DNA of 64,000 nt from Caproiciproducens faecalis. Lineage in GTDB: Bacteria; Bacillota; Clostridia; Oscillospirales; Acutalibacteraceae. Where the stretch lies: assembly GCF_019448085.1 (NCBI RefSeq), contig NZ_JAGFNZ010000001.1, positions 855,688-919,687 of the forward strand. The letters run 5' to 3'. The position numbers were made by a program, and so were the translations under genes. Of this stretch, positions 26,467 to 35,216 are shown one piece after another (position 1 is the first letter of the stretch; every line of letters begins with the position of its first letter). The notes under the pieces were generated by a model, which saw nothing but the letters and a program-made list of their open reading frames with translations, searched no databases and was not told the DNA's origin.

Positions 26467-27897
26467 TTAGAATTCAAATCTAAACTCCGTCCCCTGATTG
26501 ATTTCGCTTCTAATAGAAATGTGAATATTGTGCCTGTCGGCAATTTGCTTTGCAATGGCCAGTCCCAACCCTGTGCCGATTTTGTTTTCCTCTGATTTTA
26601 CTTTGTAGAATCGGTCGAAAATATACGGCAAATCTTCCTGCGCAATCCCAATCCCATTGTCACGGATGGAGACCGTCTTATCTATTAATGATACGGTGAC
26701 TACACCGCCTTGGGGTGAAAATTTAACTGCATTGTCCAAAATAATCAGAAACATCTGCCGCAGCCGCCCATAGTCTCCCATTACGGAACACAGGGGCGTT
26801 TCTTGTTTTTGCTGAATTTCAATATTTTTCCCTTGTGCCATATGTTGTGCACTGCGTATTGCATCATTGAGAACATCACAAAGACTGATTTGCTGTATTT
26901 CAATTTTGAAATCGGTATTCTGCAGCCGTGATAAATCCAATAGATCGTTGACCAGTCTTTGCAGAAACATACTTTCATTCAACATTTGGCGGTGATAGCT
27001 TTTTACTTGCTCCGGGTCGGTTACCACTTCATCACAAAGAGCCTCCAAAGAACCGCGGATAACCGTGACGGGAGTCCTTAATTCATGTGAAATATTGGCG
27101 ACAAAGTCACGCCTGAGCTGGTTCAGCTTTTCACTTTCTCTGCCAGCCAGATCAAGCCGTTCGCTGAGAATATCAATTGCGGCAGCAAGCTCGCCGATTT
27201 CATCGCGTTGCCGTACGCCGGTTTTAGCAGTATAATTGCCTGCCGCCAGCAGCGTGGCGGAATTCTTCATCTTCTTCAGCGGCTTTGTAAATTTTGCCGC
27301 AAGGATACCGGACAGCACAAGAGTTAGAAGGAATGCGGCTATGATGCTGATAATCAAAATCAGGAAGCCCTGAAAATTTGCTTCATTGATTCCTTCCACC
27401 GGTGAATGAAGCAAAAGTGCGCCAACCACTTTTCCGTCGGACAGAATCGGCGTTCCCACTGTTAAAGTAGGCTTGCTTAGAAGTCCGCTGAATCCCTCAC
27501 TGAATGTTGTTTTATTTTGAAAGACTTCTTTTACTACTTTGTCTGCATCCTGCGGCAGGTCGGAGTACTGATATTGCGCCATCGGGCCGCCTGTAATTAA
27601 ATCCAGATTTTGATTTACGATCCATACATCGGTCATGGCGATATCGTTCAGAAAACGGAGATAAGCGCCGTATCCCATTTTTCCGCTTCCCATCATCCCA
27701 TTTCCGGAACCGGAGCCGTCTGCAAAACCGGAAATCGTACCCGCCATCGTTTCCGCGCGCTTCTGCAGTTCCGCTTTCTGCAGCTGCATGGTATGGTTTT
27801 TAAAAAGCACCATGAACACGCTGCCGATGATTACAGAAAAGAGCAAAAGTACCACTGAAAAATAAAAGGTGAGTTTCCATGTAATTTTGTTTCTCAT
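26467..27897 (-). CDS. two-component sensor histidine kinase
   Basis: 476 residues. Membrane spans near residues 9-31 and 177-201 flank an extracellular sensor with a Gly/Met-rich loop (SGSGNGMMGSGKMGYG). HAMP follows (about 200-250), then HisKA with NISHELRTPVTVIRG (His271), and a HATPase domain with N-box LDNAVKFSP, G1 IRDNGIGIA and GTGLGLAIAK. It starts directly at the stop of the response-regulator gene. Met-rich sensor loops can bind copper or silver, but the signal is unknown. Confidence 0.92.
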   Translation of the reverse strand: MRNKITWKLTFYFSVVLLLFSVIIGSVFMVLFKNHTMQLQKAELQKRAETMAGTISGFADGSGSGNGMMGSGKMGYGAYLRFLNDIAMTDVWIVNQNLDLITGGPMAQYQYSDLPQDADKVVKEVFQNKTTFSEGFSGLLSKPTLTVGTPILSDGKVVGALLLHSPVEGINEANFQGFLILIISIIAAFLLTLVLSGILAAKFTKPLKKMKNSATLLAAGNYTAKTGVRQRDEIGELAAAIDILSERLDLAGRESEKLNQLRRDFVANISHELRTPVTVIRGSLEALCDEVVTDPEQVKSYHRQMLNESMFLQRLVNDLLDLSRLQNTDFKIEIQQISLCDVLNDAIRSAQHMAQGKNIEIQQKQETPLCSVMGDYGRLRQMFLIILDNAVKFSPQGGVVTVSLIDKTVSIRDNGIGIAQEDLPYIFDRFYKVKSEENKIGTGLGLAIAKQIADRHNIHISIRSEINQGTEFRFEF

Positions 27898-28581
27898 TTA
27901 TTTGCCCTCAAATTTGTAACCAACACCCCAAATGGTTTTAATTTCCCAGCTGTTATGGTCAAATTCATCCAATTTTGCACGGAGTCGTTTGATATGGGAG
28001 TCTACGGTTCTGCTGTCGCCGAAATAGTCATAACCCCAGAGACTGCTTAGAAGGTTGTCCCTGGAAAACACCTTGTTCTTATTTGTTGCAAGCGTCCATA
28101 ACAGCTCAACTTCCTTTTTTGTGAGCGACACGTTTTGCCCGCTGACCGTAACGGAATAATCGTCAAGATTGATATACAGATTATCGAAAGAGCAAACCTG
28201 CCGTTTTGAATCGTCTGTGCGGGAAATTCTTCGCATGATTGCACGGATTCTGGCCATAACCTCCCCGGGAGAAAACGGCTTTACAATATAATCGTCGGCA
28301 CCGATGTCCAGACCCATGATCTTTTCAAAGTCTTCGCCTCTTGCAGTAATCATGATAACCGGTACATTTGATGTCTTGCGGATTTCGCGGCACACTTCAA
28401 ATCCATCCGTTTTCGGCATCATTACGTCCAGAAGGACAATATCCGGCTGAACCTTTTGGAACAGTTCAATCGCCTCGCTTCCATCCAGTGCGATTTTTGG
28501 CGTAAAGCCTTCTTTTTTTGCGTATTCCTCCAAAATGGATGTAATCTGCCGGTTATCATCCGCGATTAATATGGTCGGCAT
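27898..28581 (-). CDS. OmpR/PhoB-family response regulator
   Basis: 227 residues. Receiver domain with the acidic pair DD (8-9), phosphorylated Asp52 (LLDVMMPKTDG) and Lys near 102 (VKPFSPGE); C-terminal winged helix with LTKKEVELLWTLA and RTVDSHIKRLRAKLD. It is the first gene of the pair with the kinase. It diverges from the DUF2680 gene, the likely target, and the intergenic region holds an inverted repeat. Confidence 0.93.
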   Translation of the reverse strand: MPTILIADDNRQITSILEEYAKKEGFTPKIALDGSEAIELFQKVQPDIVLLDVMMPKTDGFEVCREIRKTSNVPVIMITARGEDFEKIMGLDIGADDYIVKPFSPGEVMARIRAIMRRISRTDDSKRQVCSFDNLYINLDDYSVTVSGQNVSLTKKEVELLWTLATNKNKVFSRDNLLSSLWGYDYFGDSRTVDSHIKRLRAKLDEFDHNSWEIKTIWGVGYKFEGK

Positions 28582-28640
28582 ATCGTCACCTCAATCTCTT
28601 TAGTAAGTTAATTCTATTATATCATATGATAAAAAGAAGC

Positions 28641-28678
28641 TGTGACAAAAGTATGTTTTTTGTAAGATATTTGTCACA
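28641..28678. promoter_or_regulatory. inverted repeat in the divergent promoter region
   Basis: TGTGACAAA (28641-28649) and TTTGTCACA (28670-28678) are perfect inverted copies 20 bases apart, between the response regulator and the DUF2680 gene. One arm lies about 25 bases before the plus-strand -35 box, the other near the minus-strand promoter. Binding by the response regulator is inferred. Confidence 0.5.
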
Positions 28679-28703
28679 CACTTAAAAAACAGAAAACACA
28701 ATT

Positions 28704-28731
28704 TTGCCACACCTTTCCGGTATTCTATAAC
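28704..28731 (+). promoter_or_regulatory. promoter of the DUF2680 gene
   Basis: TTGCCA (28704-28709) and TATAAC (28726-28731) with a 16-base spacer; both boxes deviate by one or two bases from consensus, as expected for an activated promoter. Confidence 0.55.
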
Positions 28732-28780
28732 CATAGCAACAACGAGTTGCTAAATACAAAACAACAGGAGGTCATTTTTA

Positions 28781-29209
28781 ATGACAAAGTTAAAGAAAAT
28801 CGCAGCTATCGGTGCAATGGTACTTGTTGTCAGTGCAACCTCAATCAGCGCGTTTGCTGCTTCTAAGTACAGCTCTCCAGCCGAGGCAGTTGCGGGACTA
28901 ACCGGAAAAACAGTAGAGAGCGTTGTGACAGAAAGGTCTGAAACAGGAAAAACTTACGGTACGATTGCAAAGGAAGCCGGAAAATTGGAAGAATTCAAAT
29001 CAGAAAATCTTCAAATTAAGAAGGATATTCTGGCAAAAAGAGTTGCGGACGGTACTATGACACAGGCAAGAGCGGACGAAATTATCAAAGCAATGGAAGA
29101 ACGCCAGGCCACCTGTGACGGTACGGGAAACGGAGGAGCAGGCTGCGGAATGGGCGTAGGGTTTGGCCGCGGCAATGGCAGGGGACAGGGCAACTGCATA
29201 AACTCATGA
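28781..29209 (+). CDS. secreted DUF2680-type protein
   Basis: 142 residues. A signal peptide (KKIAAIGAMVLVVSATSISAFA, cleavage after AFA near residue 27, given here as its hydrophobic stretch) is followed by a helical domain with a repeated KxxG pattern (TGKTYGTIAKEAGKLEEF; VADGTMTQARADEI) as in DUF2680, and a Gly-rich tail with CGMGVGFGRGNGRGQGNC. AGGAGG lies 8 bases before the ATG. Acts outside the membrane. Divergence from the two-component genes suggests it belongs to their regulon, perhaps in envelope stress. Confidence 0.8.
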   Translation: MTKLKKIAAIGAMVLVVSATSISAFAASKYSSPAEAVAGLTGKTVESVVTERSETGKTYGTIAKEAGKLEEFKSENLQIKKDILAKRVADGTMTQARADEIIKAMEERQATCDGTGNGGAGCGMGVGFGRGNGRGQGNCINS

Positions 29210-29237
29210 TATAAAAAATCTTGAATATCTTGGACTA

Positions 29238-29282
29238 ACATCCCGCAGGGTTGACAGAAATGTGACTCTGCGGGATGTTTGC
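29238..29282 (+). terminator. terminator of the DUF2680 gene
   Basis: ACATCCCGCAG and CTGCGGGATGT pair over an 11-bp stem, followed by a short T-rich stretch. Confidence 0.75.
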
Positions 29283-29393
29283 GTTTCATGGGCACTTCAT
29301 AAAAAATGTGTGATTTGAAACTTTCACCCAGCTAGATGAAACTTTTATAAGGAATCGTTCAATTGTAGTAAAGTTTCGTTTACTAAGCATGAT

Positions 29394-29438
29394 AAAAAAC
29401 AGCAATATTTCCACAATAAGGAAATATTGCTGTTTTTA
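29394..29438. terminator. strong bidirectional terminator
   Basis: ACAGCAATATTTCC and GGAAATATTGCTGT form a perfect 14-bp stem flanked by AAAAA and TTTTT. On the minus strand it ends the arsenic operon. Confidence 0.9.
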
Positions 29439-29447
29439 TATATTTTA

Positions 29448-29570
29448 TTAATCCTCAAAGATGAACTTTGATAGTTCAGCTATTTTTCCCTTTATGATGT
29501 TCGCCGTGTTAGAAAAATCCTCTTCAGATTTTCCTGTAGGGCCTTCCAATTCCCAATCTTCCCTTCTCAT
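29448..29570 (-). CDS. small protein translationally coupled to arsA (40 aa)
   Basis: 40 residues, acidic (MRREDWELEGPTGKSEEDFS at the start, AELSKFIFED at the end). Its ATG overlaps the arsA stop as ATGA and its stop lies only a few bases before the operon terminator, so it is in the right place for a last gene of the ars operon. There is no independent ribosome site, as usual for coupled genes. No family recognised; an arsenic-related role is only suggested by position. Confidence 0.5.
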   Translation of the reverse strand: MRREDWELEGPTGKSEEDFSNTANIIKGKIAELSKFIFED

Positions 29571-31345
29571 TTTTTGCTGGATTCATCCTCTTCGCAGAGC
29601 AACTCCAACAGCTTTTCGTCTTTCACTTCAAAAGGTTTCCATGGGATTACCGCATACTGGCCTTCTGATATTTCACTGACTTTTTGGATCCATTGGAATT
29701 CATTTGCCGCTTTCGCTCTCAAGAATTCACTTTTCGTGTCAGTCATGGAATAGCTTGCGTTGATTACCCACCATTTTACGGTAAGCCCCGCGCGCTTCAA
29801 ATCATCTGACAGACGCTGAGCCTCATAGAACGGGGTGGCTTCCGCAAGCGTCACAAGGACGACTTCCGTATCATTCGGGTTTTTCAGCCTTGGGAGCAGC
29901 TCTTTTTCGGCGGTTGAAACATCGCCGCCGGAGTTCTCAATCTGCTGATTATAGCTCTGGGTGGATTCCAGTAAAAGAATCGTATGTCCTGTAGGGGCGG
30001 TATCCAATATGACCGTTTCGTCCTTGCTTTTCGCGACAATATCGGCAAATGCGCGAAATACGGCAATTTCCTGTGTGCATGGAGAGCGAAGGTCTTCCTT
30101 CACATATTCAAGGTCTTCTTCGGACATGGTCTGACGTGCTTTTGTGAGTACTTCTTCCTGATATTTTTTCAGTTCATCCTGTTCGTCGATATGGCTGACG
30201 GAGATTCCGCTTTCCTGCCCCACAACAAGGTTCAGGTGGTCGGCTGGATCAGTGGTAGCAAGCCGCACTTTTTCCCCCTTCTGGCTTAGGCCGAGAGCAA
30301 TGGCAGCGGCGACTGTGGTCTTTCCTACACCGCCTTTTCCCATCGTAAATACAACTTTTTTGCCTGATTCATAGATCTCATCAACAATGTCCGAAAGCTG
30401 ATAGCCATTGGGAAGATTGGATACGGTTCCGGCAGCTCCGCTGCCGGAATAGGACAGCATATGCCTTACATTTTCAATGCCGGTGATATTGTAGGCCCGC
30501 AGCGGCACCATGGTAATGGAACGTTTCAAAAGACTGTCCGGGATGCTCTTCAACGCAGTCTGCTGTTTCTCAAACAAAGCGGTTTCCACTTTGTCATTCG
30601 TATCATGAGATTCCAGTATTCCGTTGATGACAAGCGTCTGATGATTGATACCCAACGCTCCAAGCTCATCGGAAGCTCTTTGCGCTTCCAGAATCGGTGC
30701 GGTTTCCGGTCTGGTAACAAGTACGAGGGTAGTAAGCCCGCCGTCTGCAAGCGTTTCAACCGCCTTTTTATACACTGATTTCTTGCTGTCTAAACCGGAC
30801 AACTGCCCAAGGCAGGACGCACCGTGTTTGCTTTCACTGATAAACCCGCTCCACGCGGAGGGAAGCTGGAGCATCCGAAGGGTGTGCCCCGTGGGTGCGG
30901 TATCAAAGATAATGTGATCGAAGTTTTCAGCCTTTTCATCATCGGTCAGAAATTCCGAGAATTCATTGAATGCGGCAATTTCCACCGTACAGGAACCCGA
31001 AAGCTGTTCTTCCATACTTTGAATCACGGAGTCCGGCAGCTTTCCGCGGTACGGGCCAATCACCGACTCGCGGTATTCCGCCGCGGCGGCTAACGGGTCA
31101 AGGTTGGCGACAACCAGTCCCGGAACCTCTTTTATTTCTGAACCCTTGTTGTTCAGCTCCAATCCGAATACATCCTGAAGATTGGAAGCGGGGTCGGTGC
31201 TTACGAGCAGCACTTTTTTCCCAGAATCCGCAAGAAAGACGGCAGTCGCGCAGGCAATTGAAGTTTTTCCGACGCCGCCCTTGCCGGTAAAGAACAGATA
31301 CTTTGTCGACGCAGTTTTTGATGGGTTATATTGCTCTATTTTCAT
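29567..31345 (-). CDS. arsA: ArsA arsenite-efflux ATPase
   Basis: 592 residues, two tandem ATPase halves with GKGGVGKTS at 21-29 and GKGGVGKTT at 336-344 and DTAPTGHT in both. The three metalloid-binding cysteines of ArsA are present: Cys119, Cys178 and Cys423, matching Cys113, Cys172 and Cys422 of the E. coli protein. It would power export of As(III)/Sb(III) through a membrane partner, but no arsB or acr3 is next to it; the permease must be elsewhere or replaced. Starts 12 bases after arsD. Confidence 0.95.
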   Translation of the reverse strand: MKIEQYNPSKTASTKYLFFTGKGGVGKTSIACATAVFLADSGKKVLLVSTDPASNLQDVFGLELNNKGSEIKEVPGLVVANLDPLAAAAEYRESVIGPYRGKLPDSVIQSMEEQLSGSCTVEIAAFNEFSEFLTDDEKAENFDHIIFDTAPTGHTLRMLQLPSAWSGFISESKHGASCLGQLSGLDSKKSVYKKAVETLADGGLTTLVLVTRPETAPILEAQRASDELGALGINHQTLVINGILESHDTNDKVETALFEKQQTALKSIPDSLLKRSITMVPLRAYNITGIENVRHMLSYSGSGAAGTVSNLPNGYQLSDIVDEIYESGKKVVFTMGKGGVGKTTVAAAIALGLSQKGEKVRLATTDPADHLNLVVGQESGISVSHIDEQDELKKYQEEVLTKARQTMSEEDLEYVKEDLRSPCTQEIAVFRAFADIVAKSKDETVILDTAPTGHTILLLESTQSYNQQIENSGGDVSTAEKELLPRLKNPNDTEVVLVTLAEATPFYEAQRLSDDLKRAGLTVKWWVINASYSMTDTKSEFLRAKAANEFQWIQKVSEISEGQYAVIPWKPFEVKDEKLLELLCEEDESSKK

Positions 31346-31357
31346 GGTTTTACCCTT

Positions 31358-31732
31358 TCAGCAGCCGTTCGGGCCACAGTTGCATTTGCGGACTTTTACC
31401 TTAACCGGAATCGTTTGAATCTTCTCGATCGGAACTCCAAGCCAATTCGCAAACTCCGCATTGGTCGGGTAACCGGATTTCTTTACGATTTTGCCGTCAA
31501 CAACCGCAATCGGGAGAACACTCGCTCCCTTGCTGTTTAATTCCTGATTGACCACAGTATTGTTTACGAAATCCTGCGGTGCGGAAGAAAGATTGTGACG
31601 TTTTACTTCGATTCCGGCTTTCTTCAGGTTTTCTATTACGGCTGCAACCCGAATCAGTTCCGGATTAACGGAAGGTCCGCACACCCCAGTTGAACAGCAC
31701 ATGGCAGGATCGTAAATTTCCATTTTACTCAT
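31358..31732 (-). CDS. arsD: ArsD arsenite metallochaperone
   Basis: 124 residues. The metalloid-binding Cys12-Cys13-Cys18 set (AMCCSTGVCGPSVN) that hands As(III) to ArsA is intact, followed by PIAVVDGKIVKKSGYPTN of the thioredoxin-like fold; a second CNCGPNGC group closes the protein. AAGGAG lies about 10 bases before the ATG. Co-encoded with arsA, as usual. Confidence 0.93.
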   Translation of the reverse strand: MSKMEIYDPAMCCSTGVCGPSVNPELIRVAAVIENLKKAGIEVKRHNLSSAPQDFVNNTVVNQELNSKGASVLPIAVVDGKIVKKSGYPTNAEFANWLGVPIEKIQTIPVKVKVRKCNCGPNGC

Positions 31733-31766
31733 AACAAACAGCTCCTTATTAATAATTTTCTATGAC

Positions 31767-31788
31767 ATAGATATTTTTCAATATCTAT
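31767..31788. promoter_or_regulatory. perfect inverted repeat before arsD, possible ArsR site
   Basis: ATAGATATT and AATATCTAT form a 9-bp dyad with a 4-base centre in the arsR-arsD gap. The AATAT core recurs in the dyad before arsR (32171-32191), which supports a second ArsR-type operator inside the operon, or an attenuating hairpin. Confidence 0.5.
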
Positions 31789-31811
31789 AATATGAAAAAA
31801 GACTGAAAAGG

Positions 31812-32138
31812 TTATTCGCAGTCTTGACTTTCCGGATGAGCGTGGCAAATGCAATCGTCTTTAGAACTTATAATATGTTTCCAATATTGTAAAATATTAT
31901 CCGCAGTTTCCTGATTGATCGTATAGCGCATCCAGGCACCTTCGCGAACGGCATTAATCAGTCCGCATTCGGTCAGAATTTTCATGTGATAGGACAGAGT
32001 TGGCTGGGTGATTGGAAAGGATTTGAGAATATCGCAGGCGCACAGCTCTCCACAGGAAAGCATATCGATAATTTTCAGCCGGGTTTCATCCGACAGTGCC
32101 TTAAAGAGTAAAGAATAATCCGCATAACTATTTTCCAT
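31812..32138 (-). CDS. arsR: ArsR-family metalloid-responsive repressor
   Basis: 108 residues. The winged helix contains ELCACDILKSFPITQPTLSY, the form of the classic ELCVCDLL helix whose two cysteines bind As(III) and release DNA; further cysteines sit at the C-terminus (DDCICHAHPESQDC). AGAGGT lies before the ATG. First gene of arsR-arsD-arsA. Confidence 0.94.
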   Translation of the reverse strand: MENSYADYSLLFKALSDETRLKIIDMLSCGELCACDILKSFPITQPTLSYHMKILTECGLINAVREGAWMRYTINQETADNILQYWKHIISSKDDCICHAHPESQDCE

Positions 32139-32170
32139 ATAAAACCTCTATTCTTAACATAGACATCCAC

Positions 32171-32191
32171 TAATCATATTCAATATCATCT
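32171..32191 (-). promoter_or_regulatory. imperfect dyad upstream of arsR, probable ArsR operator
   Basis: ATCATATT-C-AATATCAT is a near-perfect dyad (one mismatch) in the arsR promoter. On the minus strand TTGAAT and, 16 bases on, TATGTT could serve as -35 and -10, so the dyad overlaps the -35 region. Confidence 0.55.
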
Positions 32192-32204
32192 ATATGATAA
32201 GGGC

Positions 32205-32240
32205 AAAGAAACTATTTGTCAATAGGCAAATAGTTTCTTT
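32205..32240. terminator. terminator of the P-type ATPase gene
   Basis: AAAGAAACTATTTG and CAAATAGTTTCTTT form a perfect 14-bp stem with an 8-base loop, downstream of the ATPase gene on the minus strand and before the ars promoter. Confidence 0.8.
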
Positions 32241-32314
32241 AACTTATGAGCTTGCAGCTCTCTGATTCAAGCTTCAGCCATTTGTATAGACAGGCAAAGA
32301 CAGATTTCGGCCAC

Positions 32315-34843
32315 TCATGTCCGTCTGATAGAGCGGATTCCTTTCACAGCTTCATACCACAGGACAGAAACGGCGGAAATGCCTATGACCAGAAAGAACT
32401 GGCCGATGGTAAGCGGTGCCAGCTTCAAAATACTGTTTAGCGGCGAATACAGGATAAGAAGCAATCCGGCTATCGTGCCAAATAGGATTGCCCACATGAC
32501 TTTATCCTTTGCCAGACGATGAATGGACTGAAATATAAAATCGCGGTTCGAGCTGTTCACCAGAACAAGGAACAAGTTGGCGATCATGAGGATGGAAAGA
32601 CCCATGGTTCTTGCAAGAGAAGCATTTTCTGAATTTTGCTGTAAGAAGGTAAAATAGGTTCCAAACGACGTAGCGAATATGACAAAGCCCTGCATGACAC
32701 TTTTCAAAAGAATGCCGCGCGTCAGGATCTTTTCATTGGGGTCGCGCGGTTTCCGCTCCATAATGTTCCGCTCGGCCGGCTGACGCTCCAGAACAATGGA
32801 GCAGGTCGGGTCGATGATGAGTTCCAGCAAAACCACATGGAGCGGCAGCAGAAACAGGCAGGCCGGGCTGATGCCGAGAAACGGAGCCAGGAGAGCGGAA
32901 AAAGCGATCGGGATGTGAATGGTGAACACATAGCCAACCGCTTTCCGAATATTATCGTAAATTCTTCTGCCGTCTCGAATCGTATCCACAATCGTGGAAA
33001 AATTGTCGTCCATCAAAATTAGGTCGGCAGCTTCCCGTGACACTTCGGAACCGCGTTTGCCCATTGCGATACCGATATCCGCGTATTTCAGCGCCGGAGC
33101 GTCGTTTACGCCGTCGCCTGTCATGGCCACGATTTCCCCGTTTTCTTTGAATGCTCTTACGATGCGCATTTTATGCTCGGGAATCACGCGTGAAAAGATG
33201 CTGACATCACGGACACGTCTGCAAAGCTCTTCGTCGCTCATGCCGTTCAGCTCATCCCCGGTAATGATGCGGTCGGAGTTCGGCATACCGATTTGCTTTG
33301 CGATGGAACTCGCGGTAATACCGTTATCGCCGGTAATCATGACTACACGGATACCGGCTTTCGTGCACCTGCTGATATCTTCTTTCACCGATTCCCTCGG
33401 CGGGTCGGCAAGACCCACCAGACCGCATAAGGTAAGTTTACAGTCGGTAATCGCTGCCGGAATTGTATCTTCACCGGCAGGCTTCCCGATTCCTACCGCA
33501 ATGACGCGGAGGCCCTGAGAGGATAGCTCCAGAATTTTGTTTTCAGCCTGCTTTCGCTCTTCGTCCGAAAGGGTACAGATCGTCAGAATTCTTTCTGGAG
33601 AGCCTTTCGCGGCAATCAGGATTTCCCCGTCGTGCCGCCAGACATGCCCCATCATTTTCAATTCGTTGGTAAATGCATATTCGGTGATGAGGGTTCCGCC
33701 GAATAGATGGTCTGTGCCGACACCCTTCTCTTCGCAGTAGGCGATCATGGCTTTTTCCATAGGGTCGTAGGCATTCGTTTCACAGGCTAACCCCATGGTT
33801 TCAATCAAGGTATCCGTATCGCCGGCCGGTGCCCAGACATCCTGAACCGACATCTGATTCATGGTGATCGTTCCAGTCTTGTCGACACATAAAACAGATA
33901 CGGCGCCGAGCGTTTCCACGGACGGCAGTTTTCTGACAAGGGACTGCCGCTTTGCGAGCCGCCACGCTCCCATGGAAAGGAAAACCGTAAGAATAACGGG
34001 AAACTCTTCCGGAATCATCGCCATGGCGAGTGTAATCCCGGACAGGATGCTTTCGATAATACGCGCGCTGAATGTGTGATCGGGCAGGTCAAAGTATGTG
34101 AAGATGCAGACCAGTGCGAAAAGCACAACGGCAATGATGGAACATGTTTTCACAAGGCTGCCGGTCTGTTTTTGCAGCGGCGTAGGACTTTCCGGGGCCG
34201 AGGCAACATTGGCCCCGATTTTTCCGTATTCCGTGGCGGCTCCGATTTTATCGACCTGAACGGCGGCGCTGCCCTGTGTTACAAGGGTGCCCGCATAACA
34301 GGCGTCTTTGCGCCAGTAATCCGAACTGGGCTCCGATTTTCCAACCGTCACTTTCCAGACGCCCTCGGCTTCACCGGTGAGCGATGATTCGTCAACACAA
34401 AGATCGTTTGCATCGAGAATTACTCCGTCGGCGGGGATTTTTACGCCTTCGGCTATCATCATAAGATCGCCCGGTACCAGATTGGCACTTTCTATTGTTT
34501 GCAGCCTGCCGTCGCGGATGACCTGCACATGAGGAGCGGACAAATCCTTCAGCGCGTTCAGCGTCTGATCGGTTTTCCACTCCTGAACGATGTCAATGCT
34601 GATGACGCCGACAACAAAGATCAGCATAATCGCGCCGTCGCGCGGTTCACCTAAAAAGAAATAGATGGCAGCGGCGACCAGCAGAAGAAGAAACATGGGT
34701 TCACTGATGGTGTGCAGCACTTTGCGGATAAAACTTTGCTTTTTTTGAGGTGTCAGCTCATTTCTGCCGAATTGCTCCTGTAATTTCAGAGCCTGTTCCG
34801 TGGTCAGACCCTGTGTGAGAAAAGCTTTCTTAGGGTTTGTCAT
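32315..34843 (-). CDS. cation-transporting P2-type ATPase (Ca2+-ATPase-like)
   Basis: 842 residues, full length for P2 ATPases. Actuator LTGEAE (155-160, TGE motif), PEEFP in the fourth membrane helix (about 278-282), phosphorylation motif DKTGTIT with Asp321, MTGDGVNDAPALKYADIGIA hinge, and ten membrane spans. The PEEFP motif and C-terminal layout fit calcium-type pumps; the ion cannot be proven, and Mn or Mg remain possible. GGAGG lies 9 bases before the ATG. Own terminator, so not part of the ars operon. Confidence 0.9.
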   Translation of the reverse strand: MTNPKKAFLTQGLTTEQALKLQEQFGRNELTPQKKQSFIRKVLHTISEPMFLLLLVAAAIYFFLGEPRDGAIMLIFVVGVISIDIVQEWKTDQTLNALKDLSAPHVQVIRDGRLQTIESANLVPGDLMMIAEGVKIPADGVILDANDLCVDESSLTGEAEGVWKVTVGKSEPSSDYWRKDACYAGTLVTQGSAAVQVDKIGAATEYGKIGANVASAPESPTPLQKQTGSLVKTCSIIAVVLFALVCIFTYFDLPDHTFSARIIESILSGITLAMAMIPEEFPVILTVFLSMGAWRLAKRQSLVRKLPSVETLGAVSVLCVDKTGTITMNQMSVQDVWAPAGDTDTLIETMGLACETNAYDPMEKAMIAYCEEKGVGTDHLFGGTLITEYAFTNELKMMGHVWRHDGEILIAAKGSPERILTICTLSDEERKQAENKILELSSQGLRVIAVGIGKPAGEDTIPAAITDCKLTLCGLVGLADPPRESVKEDISRCTKAGIRVVMITGDNGITASSIAKQIGMPNSDRIITGDELNGMSDEELCRRVRDVSIFSRVIPEHKMRIVRAFKENGEIVAMTGDGVNDAPALKYADIGIAMGKRGSEVSREAADLILMDDNFSTIVDTIRDGRRIYDNIRKAVGYVFTIHIPIAFSALLAPFLGISPACLFLLPLHVVLLELIIDPTCSIVLERQPAERNIMERKPRDPNEKILTRGILLKSVMQGFVIFATSFGTYFTFLQQNSENASLARTMGLSILMIANLFLVLVNSSNRDFIFQSIHRLAKDKVMWAILFGTIAGLLLILYSPLNSILKLAPLTIGQFFLVIGISAVSVLWYEAVKGIRSIRRT

Positions 34844-35184
34844 AACAGTTACCTCCGTACCGCCCTGCGGCGTTTCATAAAGATAGCTCTATGGCACGCT
34901 ATAAATTCAGTTTATATCCCAAAAGGGTATAAAAAACACACCCATGGAACATACAACTGTCCCACAGATGTGATACAAATCAATCCGTTGCCGTCTCCGG
35001 CCCAGCCCCACAAACCTATTGGTTCATCGCCTGCTCAGTTTGTACTGTAGTTTATATGCAGTGCAAAGAGATTTCTACTATGATAGTATATGAAGGATGG
35101 TTTGTCAAGGTGTAATTTTAAACTGCAAATTATCAATTTCCAATTTGGCCGCTCTCCGCTCAAAATGCATAGGGACGTTTTCGC
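34844..35184. other. intergenic region, no gene seen
   Basis: About 340 bases. AT-rich patches near 34910 and 35085 could hold promoters for the ATPase gene, but no pair of boxes is convincing. Nothing else recognised. Confidence 0.4.
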
Positions 35185-35215
35185 ATGAGAGAGAGCTGAA
35201 AAACAGCTCTCTCAT
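35185..35215 (-). terminator. hairpin directly after the flavodoxin gene
   Basis: GAGAGAGCTG and CAGCTCTCTC pair around AAAAA, touching the stop codon of the minus-strand gene. No T-run follows, so it may terminate weakly or protect the mRNA end. Confidence 0.5.
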
Positions 35216-35216
35216 A

